32,734 nucleotides of DNA, taken from positions 1-32,734 of the forward strand of contig NZ_JADEXN010000001.1 in assembly GCF_015207075.1 (NCBI RefSeq), given 5' to 3'. This document shows positions 22,915 through 31,792 of this stretch, piece after piece. The DNA is from Zarconia navalis LEGE 11467 (lineage in GTDB: Bacteria; Cyanobacteriota; Cyanobacteriia; Cyanobacteriales; Geitlerinemataceae). Made by a program: the position numbers and the translations under genes. The first letter of the stretch is position 1, and each line of letters opens with the position of its first letter. Under the pieces are notes generated by a model. The model ran no database searches, had not been told where the DNA came from, and worked only from the letters and a program-made list of their open reading frames with translations.

Positions 22915-25539
22915 CTAGGATTTCTTGGCTTTTGCCTCCAAGTTTTCCAACCGACTCCGAAGTTCCTGATTGTCCTTCTTGACTCGATCGAGTTCGCTGC
23001 GAAGTTGCGTCACCGCTTTATCGGAACCGATGTTTTTCTGAATTTTACCGATCGCTTCTTCGGCAATGCGACTCACCCGTCCGTCAGCAGTTTGTTCGGC
23101 AAGCGTGCGGGCAATTCCCATGGCTTTGGGAGTTTCCATTTGTTTGAGGGATGCCACCACCGCCACCTGTGTCAGGAAGAAGGTTTCTCCAGCCAAAGCC
23201 GACAAACGCTCTAAAATGCGATCGACATTGGCTGGGGTTTGCCCGGTGGAGATGCTGCCCAGGGCGCGAATCGCCGCTAAGCGCAACGCTTGGGGCGTAC
23301 CCGGTTCGGTGTATTCTAAAATCAGACCGAGTGCATCTTCGGAGGTTTTGAGCTGACTCAACCCCCCGATCGCCCCGCTGCGCACCACTTCATTCCATCC
23401 GGCTTTTTTCTCCAAGACGGTTTTTAGATGCTTGAGAACTTTTTCGGTACTGGGCTTGCCATCGGGATTCGCCGCCGCGATCGAGCCGATGGCACGAGCA
23501 GCGGCAGCTTCGACGTAATAACTAGCATCGCCGTCGGTGACGAAGGGTTTGATGGCTTTGTAGCTGGTGTGGGTTTTGATTTGAGCCAGGGATTCGATGG
23601 TGGCGCGGCGCACTCGGGCTTCGGTATCTTTAAGTCCGGCAACGAGTCCGTCGAACGCCCCATCGAGTTTCACCGTCGCTAGGGCTTTTGCAACCTCCAC
23701 CCGCACGCCCCAAAACTTATCCTTTTTCAGGGCTTTAGCTAGGGCTTTTATCGCCTCCAAACCGCCTTTTTTAGCGATCGCCTTAGCGGCGTAAATTCGC
23801 GAAACCGGGTCGGGATCGGATTTGAGTTGGGCCTTGAGTTCCGGCAGGGGATAGCTCAACTTCACGGTTTTGAGGAAGTGGTTGCCCGCATCGAAACTGA
23901 CAAATTGCGGTTTTTCCTCGAGGGGGAAGTAGAAACTCTGTTCTTTTTGGTAAACGCGGACGTTGAAGGTTTTTAGGGTCGGTTCTTCCCCATCGCAGAT
24001 ATACCCAAAGGCGATCGGAATTTTGAGATCGAACAAATCGCGATCGTTGGGAGTATTCCCTTCTTTGGCTTGGGTTTGCGTCACCGTCACTTTCGCCAGA
24101 TTGCTATCCCCATCCCAAGAGTAGGCGACTTCGAAATCGGGATGTCCGCCGCGATAGACGTACTGATCGAACAAGAAGGTCAAATTGCGTCCCGTCGCCT
24201 TTTCGATCGCTCGCAGTAAATCCACCGTTTCCACCGTGCTGTGGGCATTGTCGCGGACGAAAGTAGCGATCGCCTCGAAAAACAACTCATCTCCCAACTG
24301 GGCGCGAATCATGTGATAGACGCACGAACCCTTTTCGTACAGGTGGCGATCGTACAATTCGATGGGTTCGCGGTAAACGTGGGTAACGATGGGGCGGCGG
24401 TAGCGGCTGCTGTCTTCGCTGAGATAGCTGCGGGCTTCTTGGAGGCGATAGTATGCCGCATCATCTGCCCCATATTCGCGATCGGTCCACAGCACCTCGG
24501 AGTAGGAAGCCATTCCCTCTTTAATCCAAGCGTGAGACCAATGCTTGATGACCACCAAGTCCCCAAACCACTGGTGAGCCAGTTCGTGAGCCACCAACAT
24601 CTCGGTACGCAGATTATCCACCATCGCCCGTTCGTCGAGCAAGCAGCGATCGGTGAGCAGCGTTGTCGAGGTATTCTCCATCCCCCCAAAAATAAAATCT
24701 GCCACGCAAGCCTGGGCGTATTTGGGGAAGGGGTAGGGATAGCCGAATTTTTCGGAGAAAAACTCAATCATCTGGGGCGTTTTGCCCATACTGCGGCGGG
24801 CATCTTCTTCTCGTCCCTTCTCCACGTAGTAATTAACGGGTTTGTCGTTCCACCGATCTTCAATTTCGGCAAAATCCCCCACCGCTAGGGTCATCAGGTA
24901 AGTGGGGTGTGCCTCCTTTTGATGCCAGTGATAGATTTTATCTTTGCTGTGGTCGCCAACTTTTTCGACACTAATAAGTTCCCCATTAGAAAGGGCAAAA
25001 AACTTTTTGGGAACCCGTACTCGAATCTCCGAAGTGGCCAGTTGTCCGGGATAGTCGAAACAGGGAAACCAAAACCGGGAATCTTCATCTTCCCCCTGAG
25101 TCCAGACTTGTACGGGTTTGTCGGGGTTATCCTCGTCGGGTTCGATGAAGTACAATCCCCGTTGCGGTCGATCGACTTTGTAGGCAATCTCCAGAGTGAT
25201 GGAAACTCCGGCGGTAGTGGGTTCGGTTAATCGGACGTGCAATTGTTCGCCATCGTAGTCGAAGTCTTGGGCAACACCCCCCACTCGTACCGGCTCGAAC
25301 TCGAGATTCACCGCATCGAGTACCAGGCGATCGATTCCGCTGCGGACGGGGTTGAGACGAATCAGACACCGCCCCCAAAACTGATGTTTGGGAATATCGA
25401 GAGTCAAATCGAGAAAAATATGCTCCACTTGTCCGGGGCGGTCGGGCGTATAATGCGGTCGTGCCCCCGGCAGCTCGAAAGATCGAGAACCGTTGCGATC
25501 GTCATCAGAATAGGCGTAAGAAAAATAAGCGTCAGACAT
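22915..25539 (-). CDS. M1-family zinc aminopeptidase with C-terminal HEAT-like repeats
   Basis: An 874-residue protein counted from the ATG at 25539 (MSDAYFSYAYSDDD), the start that fits the family; the open frame extends 48 residues further with no family likeness. The catalytic domain has the exopeptidase motif GGMEN (about 285-289) and the zinc site HELAH-x18-E (His318, His322, Glu341), followed by the pocket WSHAWIKEGMASYSE. After about residue 580 come repeated helical pairs of the HEAT/PBS-lyase kind (DPVSRIYAAKAIAKKGGLEA, DTEARVRRATIESLAQIK, DASYYVEAAAARAIGSIAA), and the protein ends in a coiled coil (VKKDNQELRSRLENLEAK). It should remove N-terminal amino acids from peptides in the cytoplasm. 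It is convergent with dapL. Confidence 0.9.
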   Translation of the reverse strand: MSDAYFSYAYSDDDRNGSRSFELPGARPHYTPDRPGQVEHIFLDLTLDIPKHQFWGRCLIRLNPVRSGIDRLVLDAVNLEFEPVRVGGVAQDFDYDGEQLHVRLTEPTTAGVSITLEIAYKVDRPQRGLYFIEPDEDNPDKPVQVWTQGEDEDSRFWFPCFDYPGQLATSEIRVRVPKKFFALSNGELISVEKVGDHSKDKIYHWHQKEAHPTYLMTLAVGDFAEIEDRWNDKPVNYYVEKGREEDARRSMGKTPQMIEFFSEKFGYPYPFPKYAQACVADFIFGGMENTSTTLLTDRCLLDERAMVDNLRTEMLVAHELAHQWFGDLVVIKHWSHAWIKEGMASYSEVLWTDREYGADDAAYYRLQEARSYLSEDSSRYRRPIVTHVYREPIELYDRHLYEKGSCVYHMIRAQLGDELFFEAIATFVRDNAHSTVETVDLLRAIEKATGRNLTFLFDQYVYRGGHPDFEVAYSWDGDSNLAKVTVTQTQAKEGNTPNDRDLFDLKIPIAFGYICDGEEPTLKTFNVRVYQKEQSFYFPLEEKPQFVSFDAGNHFLKTVKLSYPLPELKAQLKSDPDPVSRIYAAKAIAKKGGLEAIKALAKALKKDKFWGVRVEVAKALATVKLDGAFDGLVAGLKDTEARVRRATIESLAQIKTHTSYKAIKPFVTDGDASYYVEAAAARAIGSIAAANPDGKPSTEKVLKHLKTVLEKKAGWNEVVRSGAIGGLSQLKTSEDALGLILEYTEPGTPQALRLAAIRALGSISTGQTPANVDRILERLSALAGETFFLTQVAVVASLKQMETPKAMGIARTLAEQTADGRVSRIAEEAIGKIQKNIGSDKAVTQLRSELDRVKKDNQELRSRLENLEAKAKKS

Positions 25540-25797
25540 CGTACCAGAAGTAACGTGAAATATGAGTGCGTAGAGGGGTTTGTCGATGAGAAAACAATAT
25601 AATGGCGCCAGTTCTTTTGCGGGTCGCCCCCCCCTATTCTCTTCAGGGTAACCCGTTTGTGCGGGATCGAGCGACCCACCCAACTTCCCAGGAGACAGAC
25701 GATCGGTTTAGCTAGAATGGACGTGCTAGACAAGCGTCAATTGATAAGGGATATCCCGACGCGCGATCGCTCGTCTTCCAACATTGAGGAAAGCTGA

Positions 25798-27459
25798 ATG
25801 TCTGAGAGTACTAAAAAATCGGGTTTGGGTTGTTTGCCCCTTGCGGGTATCGCCGCCGTTTTGGCCGGTGGCGCCGCTGCGGGTTATTTTTTCTTTTTAC
25901 GGGGCGCACCCACGGGAGATGCCGGGGTAATGGCGAGTGCCGAAGTGGTTCCCGAATCGGCGCTGATGGCCGCTCATATCTCCACGGATTCGACCTCTTG
26001 GTCCGAGCTTAAACAATTTGGCACGCCCGAAGCACAGGAAATTGTCAAGAAGGGCATTGAGAGTTTCGAGCAAGATCTGCAAGCGGACGCGAATCTCAAT
26101 TTCGAGACGGATCTCAAACCGTGGATGGGTGATGTCATGTTGGCGATCGTTCCCCCAGCAGAGTCGGCCCAGAATGCGGGCGAACCCCAACCCCTGATCG
26201 TCGTCGGTATTAAAGATAAAGTCAAAGCCCTGGCCTTTGCCCAGAAGATGAAGGAGGAGGGCGGAGAGAACGTTAGCGAAATTGACTATCAGGGGGTGAC
26301 GATTTCGGAGATCTCCCAACCCGACGAGACAATTTATACCGCTGTATTAGACGATTTCGTCACCATCTCCTTCGATTTGGCAACCCTCCAACAAGCCATC
26401 GATACTTCCAAAGGTCAGCCGTCTTTTGCCAGCCAACCCGAAGCTGCGAAAATTCTCCGCAACGGTGCTGAGTTAGATAATACCCTCGCTCAGCTCTACA
26501 TTGCCGACTATCGGGCGTTTATCGCCCAAGTGGCCGAGCAGTCACCCGAGAATCAGGAACTGCCCTCTCAAACCTTGAAGCAATTGGAACAGGTCGATTC
26601 GATCGTTATGGGTGTGGGAACCGACGATCGGGGATTGCGCTTGACAACAAGGGTCGAACTCGATCCGGACTATCCCCAACCGGAGTTCGCACCGGCCTCT
26701 GGAAAACCGATCGCCCAGTTTCCGGCCGAGACCATCGCCCTGGCTAGCGGTCAAGGTATCGGTCGCATTTGGTCGCAGTTGGTAGAGCAATCGGAAGACG
26801 ACCCTCAAACAAAGCAGGCCGTCGATGGAGTGCGCCAGACGTTCGGGCAGATCGACCTCGATGCCGATCGGGTATTTGGCTGGATGGACGGTGAATTTGC
26901 CCTGGGTCTGGTTCCCTCTAGAGAAGGGATCCTTGCCAATGTTGGGTTTGGAGGCGCGCTGACCATCGATACGAGCGATCGGGCGGCGGCTGAAGAAACC
27001 CTAGAAAAAGTAGGTAAGGTTCTCCAAGACAGCATTCCCGTACCGGTGAATATCGCGCAAAAAGATGTTAAAGGTACCCAAATGACCCAATGGTCGGTGC
27101 CGCAAGTTTCACCGGGCCCGTTGGTGGGCTATGGCTGGCTCGATGACGATTCATTGCTGCTCGCCATTGGCGGCCCGATCGCCGATGCCATGCTTCCGAC
27201 CCCAGCCACACCGCTCGACACGAGCGAAGGTTTCACCACGTCCACCGATACGCTGCCCCAAACCAATTTGGGCTACTTCTATGCCAATTTCGAGCAAGCG
27301 ATGACCCTGGTGAACTCCCTACCCCCTGAAGCGACAGGTCTGACTCCCGAAGCCAAAGCGATTCTCGATTCAATTCGCAGCTTGGGCGTAACGGCAACGG
27401 TTCAAGATAAATCGACGAGTACCTTAGAAATGGCGTTGCCTTTGGTTCCAAATCAATAG
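25798..27459 (+). CDS. DUF3352 domain protein with N-terminal membrane anchor
   Basis: A 553-residue protein. A single membrane helix at about residues 12-33 (PLAGIAAVLAGGAAAGYFFF) is followed by the DUF3352 domain: EVVPESALMAAHISTDSTSW, DLKPWMGDVMLAIVPP, PLIVVGIKDKVKALAFAQKM, LYIADYRAFIAQ and the later DADRVFGWMDGEFALGL. DUF3352 is widespread in cyanobacteria and has no assigned activity; the anchor suggests it faces the periplasm or thylakoid lumen. The start is the ATG at 25798, supported by GAGG 8 bases upstream. It is divergent from the aminopeptidase. A G/C-rich dyad follows at 27502-27534. Confidence 0.88.
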   Translation: MSESTKKSGLGCLPLAGIAAVLAGGAAAGYFFFLRGAPTGDAGVMASAEVVPESALMAAHISTDSTSWSELKQFGTPEAQEIVKKGIESFEQDLQADANLNFETDLKPWMGDVMLAIVPPAESAQNAGEPQPLIVVGIKDKVKALAFAQKMKEEGGENVSEIDYQGVTISEISQPDETIYTAVLDDFVTISFDLATLQQAIDTSKGQPSFASQPEAAKILRNGAELDNTLAQLYIADYRAFIAQVAEQSPENQELPSQTLKQLEQVDSIVMGVGTDDRGLRLTTRVELDPDYPQPEFAPASGKPIAQFPAETIALASGQGIGRIWSQLVEQSEDDPQTKQAVDGVRQTFGQIDLDADRVFGWMDGEFALGLVPSREGILANVGFGGALTIDTSDRAAAEETLEKVGKVLQDSIPVPVNIAQKDVKGTQMTQWSVPQVSPGPLVGYGWLDDDSLLLAIGGPIADAMLPTPATPLDTSEGFTTSTDTLPQTNLGYFYANFEQAMTLVNSLPPEATGLTPEAKAILDSIRSLGVTATVQDKSTSTLEMALPLVPNQ

Positions 27460-27501
27460 TAGGAGGAGCAGGGGGGGGCACAACGACCGGCGAGCGCGAC
27501 C

Positions 27502-27534
27502 GGGGGGAGAGCAAACCTTTGTAAGATTCCCCCC
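27502..27534 (+). terminator. Weak terminator candidate after the DUF3352 gene
   Basis: GGGGGGA (27502-27508) and TCCCCCC (27528-27534) form a 7-bp stem with a 19-base loop, 43 bases after the stop codon. There is no proper T run, so it is only a candidate. The remaining bases up to 27692 hold nothing I recognise. Confidence 0.3.
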
Positions 27535-27692
27535 CTATCCTTTGTTTCCCCTCGAGCCAACCGATAATCGATCGCCTCTCAATCCCAGGCCGATCGCTTC
27601 GAGGCAGACTCGTTCTCACAAGTCGCTCTATTCCCTTGCCAAAATCCGATTTGTAGGTTCGTCATGCCAAGCACGGGCTACCCGTGAAGAGC

Positions 27693-28394
27693 TTAGAACG
27701 ATCGCGGTGTTTCTTTATCTTCGCCGGTTTCATTCAACCGAATTTCAGACCCGAGGTTATCGGTATGGTAAACCCAGGACTGACGATCGTCGCCGATCTC
27801 GACGCGCCAGCCTAAAATACCGACTTCCGTACAAACACCATCCTCCGGCGGAATACCGTAGCAACCATTCCAAAGACGCGGTTCGGCGGTAATGACGTAG
27901 AGTTCGTCGGAGTTGGCAAAACCGCTGCTGGCCGCCGTTTGAAAAATGCGATCGCGCAACGATGGCGGTAAATTATGACTCAAAGTCGAGCGGCGAATAC
28001 TATCGCCATTAAGTGTTGTGCGGTAAAAGTAGCTTTTATTCGTTGTTGTATCGATGACTTCCACCTGCCAACCTTCAGTTAAAGCTGCAAGACAAGACTC
28101 TGCCGGTCCTCCCAACCCCAGACAGCCATCCGTCCAGGTTTCTCGACTGTAGCGACCGATTTGGAGGGAAGCGTCGCCGATTTCCCTCTGGAGTTTGGCT
28201 TTGACTCGACCGGCGATCGCCGTGGGCAATTGCTCGAACTCAACTTCAGAAAGGATCGGATTGGTGGTAGGTCGATCGGATATCGGTGCGATTGGACGGG
28301 TTGCTGCGATCTCGGAATTCGATGGGACTTGACAAGCTACCAACAAGCTGAAGCCAAGTAGCACAGACGTAAAGCGGGCGATCGAAAAAATCAT
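27693..28394 (-). CDS. Lipoprotein with duplicated Cys-containing domain
   Basis: A 233-residue protein. The start is the ATG at 28394, which has GGAG 9 bases upstream. A signal peptide ends in the lipobox LLVAC, with the lipidated Cys21. The mature protein contains two similar units: YSRETWTDGCLGLGG...SCLAALTEGWQVEVID, then the Y-Y-T strand KSYFYRTTLNGDSIR; and PRLWNGCYGIPPEDGVC...GILGWRVEIGDD, then SWVYHTDNLGSEIR. Each has W-x(0-1)-[DN]-G-C-x-G, a second cysteine, G-W-[QR]-V-E, a short hydrophobic strand and an S/E-I-R end. Disulfides within each unit are likely. The type is common in cyanobacteria; no function is known to me. It is divergent from the P450. Confidence 0.75.
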   Translation of the reverse strand: MIFSIARFTSVLLGFSLLVACQVPSNSEIAATRPIAPISDRPTTNPILSEVEFEQLPTAIAGRVKAKLQREIGDASLQIGRYSRETWTDGCLGLGGPAESCLAALTEGWQVEVIDTTTNKSYFYRTTLNGDSIRRSTLSHNLPPSLRDRIFQTAASSGFANSDELYVITAEPRLWNGCYGIPPEDGVCTEVGILGWRVEIGDDRQSWVYHTDNLGSEIRLNETGEDKETPRSF

Positions 28395-28568
28395 ATTGCA
28401 CATCTCCAAGCAATAAACCGGGCTAGATTGGGTTTATTTTGATTTTGACATTTCGTTACACTAGAAAAATATGACTTGCCTGCATTGCCATTCAATGTCG
28501 GTGACGCTTTTATGTTTTGGGAACTCAACGCAAACAACAACCCATTACAAGTAACAAATGCGATCGTG

Positions 28569-29909
28569 ATGAAACTTCCCGCAGGCCCAACAACCAATCC
28601 CAAATTGCAAATGTTTCAGTGGGTGTCCAGCCCTCTGAAGTACATGGAAACCAACCGCAAGCGATTTGGTGATGTCTTCACCGCGCGTTTTGGAGAAAAG
28701 TTCAGCTTAGTCCTTTTTAGCGATCCTCAAGCGATTCGGGAAATTCTCAGTGCCGATGCGAGAACCTTCGATTCGGGACGAGCCAATGGGATTTTGCTAC
28801 CGTTGGTGGGGAGCGAGTCCATGCTGCTACTCGACGGCGATCGCCACAAACAACAGCGTAAGTTGATGATGCCCCCGTTTCACGGCGATCGGATGCAGAC
28901 TTACGCCACCACCATCGAGAAGATTACCCAAGAGGTGATGGATTCTTGGCAGGTGGGGAAACCCTTCTCGGTGCGAGCCGCCACCCAGAATATCACGATG
29001 AAGATGATTCTGAATGTGGTCTTCGGTTTGAGTGAAGGCGCGCGCTACGAAAACGTTCGCCAACTGATGACGACGGTGCTGGATATGACAGGGTCTCCCT
29101 TGGGTTCGGGTTCGCTGTTTTTCGGAGGCTTGCAGCGAGATTTGGGGCCGTGGAGTCCCTGGGGTCGCTTCGTGCGGCGCAAGGCACAACTCGATGAGTT
29201 GCTATTTGCCGAAATCCGAGAACGCCGCGCAGCCCTCGATGAGAACCGCACCGATATTTTGACCCTTCTCTTGTGCGCGCGGGACGAAAACGGAGAAGCC
29301 ATGAGCGATCTCGAACTGCGCGACGAGTTGCTTACCCTATTGCTTGCAGGTCACGAAACCACGGCAACGGCCCTAGCGTGGGCGCTGTATTGGATTCACA
29401 AACTGCCCGACGTCAGGCAAAAACTGCGGGAGGAACTCGCCAGTTTGGGGAAAAATCCCGATCCGATGGCGATCGTTAAAGCCCCTTACCTCAATGCCAT
29501 TTGCCAAGAAACCCTGCGGATTTATCCCGTGGCGCTGATTACGTTTCCTCGCATCGTCAAATCGTCGTTTTCGGTGATGGGTCATCATTTCGGCCCAGAT
29601 GTATTGCTAGCCCCCTGTATCTATCTAACCCACCATCGAGAAGACTTGTATCCCGAACCCAAACAGTTTAAGCCCGAACGCTTTTTAGAACGGCAATATT
29701 CCCCCTACGAGTTTTATGCCTTTGGTGGTGGGAATCGCCGCTGTTTGGGGCAGGCATTGGCCCTGTACGAAATGAAATTGGCGATCGCGAAGATTGTCTC
29801 CCGCTTAGATTTAGTGCTACCCGACGATCGACCCATCAAACCCGTTCGCCGAGGCGTAACCCTCGCACCATCCGGTCGCCTTCGTCTGGTTGTTACCGCT
29901 CATCTATAG
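28569..29909 (+). CDS. Cytochrome P450, CYP110-like
   Basis: A 446-residue haem monooxygenase. The start at ATG 28569 (MKLPAGPTTNPKLQMFQWV) matches the usual proline-rich CYP110 N-terminus; the frame extends 31 residues further upstream without family likeness. Signatures are the oxygen-activating I-helix AGHETT (260-265), ETLR (ExxR, 314-317) and the haem loop FGGGNRRCLG with axial Cys392. RHKQQRKLMMPPFHGDRM is the C-helix region typical of the clade. CYP110 enzymes are largely confined to filamentous cyanobacteria and hydroxylate fatty acids or terpenes; the substrate here is unknown. No N-terminal membrane helix is present, so it is probably soluble. There is no terpene synthase in the window. 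Confidence 0.92.
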   Translation: MKLPAGPTTNPKLQMFQWVSSPLKYMETNRKRFGDVFTARFGEKFSLVLFSDPQAIREILSADARTFDSGRANGILLPLVGSESMLLLDGDRHKQQRKLMMPPFHGDRMQTYATTIEKITQEVMDSWQVGKPFSVRAATQNITMKMILNVVFGLSEGARYENVRQLMTTVLDMTGSPLGSGSLFFGGLQRDLGPWSPWGRFVRRKAQLDELLFAEIRERRAALDENRTDILTLLLCARDENGEAMSDLELRDELLTLLLAGHETTATALAWALYWIHKLPDVRQKLREELASLGKNPDPMAIVKAPYLNAICQETLRIYPVALITFPRIVKSSFSVMGHHFGPDVLLAPCIYLTHHREDLYPEPKQFKPERFLERQYSPYEFYAFGGGNRRCLGQALALYEMKLAIAKIVSRLDLVLPDDRPIKPVRRGVTLAPSGRLRLVVTAHL

Positions 29910-30088
29910 GAAGCTGGGGTGTGGAGAGATCTAGGGGAACAGGCGTTGCTGGGGGAGAAAAGAACAACCGACCGATTCCCATCCATTTTCTAGAAGCTTT
30001 CGTTGCTCCCGAATTCTCCTCATTCCCCATTAAGAAACAGTAGGGGTAGTGCCCCCGTGCAGTGGTGTCAACTTAAGAAAAAACGTAA

Positions 30089-30499
30089 CTACTCAGGTAG
30101 CAATGTAGGAACAACAGGATGACCGACAAAAACTTGTCTGAGGGAGTCGAGCACATCAAATCCCTGTTTCCTGAGAGTCGAAAGATAGCCCCGAATGCGG
30201 CAAAACATTTTGGCCCCCGAAAGGGAGCGGAAGCAACCGGAGATTTTCTGCTTCAATTTCATCATCCGCAAATCCCGTTCCGCTTGATTGTTGTCAAAGG
30301 GAACCCGCAGATCGTACATGAAAGCCAAGACGGCATCTTGATGAGCTTGAAGTCGGTCGAGTAGATTTTTGGGTGGGCTTTGCTTAACTCGACCCCGATT
30401 TTTGGCAGTTCCGGCAACGGGAGTCGGGGGAGGATTAGCTTGAAGTCCGACTTCAATTAAGCTGCGGTAACGTCGCGAGATCGCTTTGAGTGTAAGGAT
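30089..30499 (-). pseudogene. IS66-family transposase, C-terminal fragment (remnant A)
   Basis: About 136 codons, in frame and uninterrupted but lacking a start and the whole N-terminal two thirds. It preserves the last part of the DDE domain: [19 protein letters not shown], then [20 protein letters not shown] with the catalytic Glu in the N-N-x-A-E-R-D motif, KISGCFRS and [15 protein letters not shown], ending VVPTLLPE inside the terminal repeat. The junction with remnant B is just after KAISRRYRS. It cannot be functional alone. Confidence 0.85.
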
Positions 30500-31192
30500 T
30501 CAGGTGTAGAATTCTGGGATAAGGGAAGGATATTCAGTGGTGTGACCCGCCCCAGCCATGAGAGCTTGCACGAAGAAATCCATCACCGAACGTCCCTGGA
30601 AACGACAAGTTTGAACCACACTAAGCAATTGGGCCGTTTGCTCGAAACGCTCCAAAGAGCGAGAGCCACCACTGACCTTGCGTTTAGTTACCGCTAAGCG
30701 CAAAGACCTTTCGGCGAGATTGTTATCGGGTGGGATGTGAGGATGGTCGAAAAAATACCACCATTGGGATGCTTTTTGTTTGAGAGAGCGCAATAACTTG
30801 CCAGCAATAGCTCCAGCGACAGAACTCCAGGTAGAAAGAGTCAACTCCACCTGAGTTTTGAATCCCTGTGCCCACTGTTGGTAGTCCGACTCATCCCCAT
30901 TCTTTTGCCATTGGCGATAGTGGCGAAAGGCTTCATCAATCAGAGTCACGAAGGCTTCCCCAATCTCTCGGTTGTGAAGTCCCGGCTGCTGAATTAATCT
31001 GAGAAAGTGACGGCGTAGATGAGCCAAACACTTCTGCTGAGCCACTTGTTGGATTTCCACTTTCACCGAGGCGGCTTCTGCGAGATTTCCTCCGCAGACA
31101 CTGCACTCAACAGGACGCAGAACTTCAATTCGGTCTATTCGCCCAAATCCTTTGCGGGTCTTTCCTTTTATTTGATTTAGCTGCGTAGCAGC
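30500..31192 (-). pseudogene. IS66-family transposase with large internal deletion (remnant B)
   Basis: One open frame of about 230 codons carries two non-adjacent parts of an IS66 transposase. First is the zinc-ribbon segment KGFGRIDRIEVLRPVECSVC and VKVEIQQV. It is followed at once, at about 31040, by the late-domain QKCLAHLRRHFLRLIQQPG, then HPHIPPDNNLAERSLRLAV (catalytic Glu motif) and KVSGGSRS, ending SLIPEFYT inside the terminal repeat. The roughly 200 residues normally between, which carry the first catalytic aspartates, are missing, so it is inactive. The 5' end stops at TAA 31193-31195, next to the Uma2 remnant. A palindrome AGCTGC-GTA-GCAGCT (31179-31193) marks that junction. Confidence 0.75.
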
Positions 31193-31198
31193 TTAAGA

Positions 31199-31792
31199 GA
31201 TAGCTCGGATCTTGATTGGCGTAAAATTGCATTTTACAAAGGATGGCTGTGGGTCGATCTCGAAGCCGAAGGACTCGGACACGCTTCTTTTAGCGATTTG
31301 ATAACCGCAATTTTCTTCATCTGGGCATTTCTGCATCCCGATGTGGTGCTGCAATCCTACGGACGCTGTGTCATCGAAAAACCCCAAACTCATGCCTGCG
31401 TGCCAGATTTGTTACTCTACAAAGGCGAGAATATCCCCAAATGGCAGCCGGGAGAGCCGCGCCGGATTCTTTTAAGCCGCGATCGCCTGCCGGATCTGGT
31501 TGGCGAAATTGCCGATACGTCCCTGAGTATCGATCTCGACGAGCAAAAGCAACTCTACGCCAGTTTGGGAATTGCCGAATATTGGGTCATTGACGTGAAA
31601 GGAATGCGGCTGTTTGCCTTCGGTTTAACTGAAGCGGGTGCGTATGAAACGATCGAAATGTCGCGGATATTGACCGATTTGCCGATCGCCCTGGTGGAGA
31701 AAACCCTAGAACGATTAGCCGAGGACACGAATACCGCAGCCGCAAATTGGTTGATGCAGCAATTGCAAACAAAAACAAAACCCGCTAGCTAA
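31199..31792 (+). pseudogene. Uma2-family nuclease gene, 5' end lost next to an IS66 remnant
   Basis: The reading frame is family-like from about 31199 (DWRKIAFYKGWLWVDLEAEG, then GHASFSDLITAIFFIWAF) to the TAA at 31790-31792, with the PD-(D/E)xK core of Uma2 proteins: CVPDLLLYKGENIP, LPDLVGEIADTSLSIDLDE, QLYASLGIAEYWVIDV. Between the in-frame stop at 31178 and 31298 there is no ATG, GTG or TTG, so the normal N-terminus (roughly 20 residues) and start codon were removed where the IS66 remnant abuts. A TTG at 31298 could start a 164-residue product lacking the first part of the fold. Uma2 genes are highly multiplied in cyanobacteria; their role is unproven. The last 4 bases overlap the convergent glycosyltransferase gene. 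Confidence 0.75.

Larger units (their letters stand above)
30085..31192 (-). mobile_element. Composite of two IS66-family remnants
   Basis: Two related element ends face the same way. GTAACTACTCAGGT (30085-30098) is the right end of remnant A, and GTAAGGATTCAGGT (30492-30505) is the right end of remnant B; 11 of 14 bases agree, and both start with the GTAA typical of IS66 ends. In each, the transposase stop codon lies inside the repeat. B abuts the interior of A's transposase gene at 30491/30492, so B probably inserted into A. A's 5' part and B's left end are missing. Upstream of A, at about 30032-30060, is a GGGGTAGTGCCCCCGTGC string resembling a common cyanobacterial intergenic repeat. Confidence 0.75.

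Noticed and set aside
24241-24888. 215-codon plus-strand open frame opposite the aminopeptidase catalytic domain
   Set aside because: Antisense of the HELAH and GGMEN region; no independent evidence of a gene.
25540-25683. 48-residue upstream extension of the aminopeptidase
   Set aside because: Low-quality sequence with no family likeness; the family-like protein begins MSDAYFS at 25539.
28476-28568. 31-residue upstream extension of the P450
   Set aside because: CYP110 proteins start at the proline-rich segment that begins at 28569, so the extension is treated as leader.
30262-30456. 64-codon minus-strand open frame inside IS66 remnant A
   Set aside because: Out of frame with the transposase; the true frame reads through the same bases with IS66 motifs.
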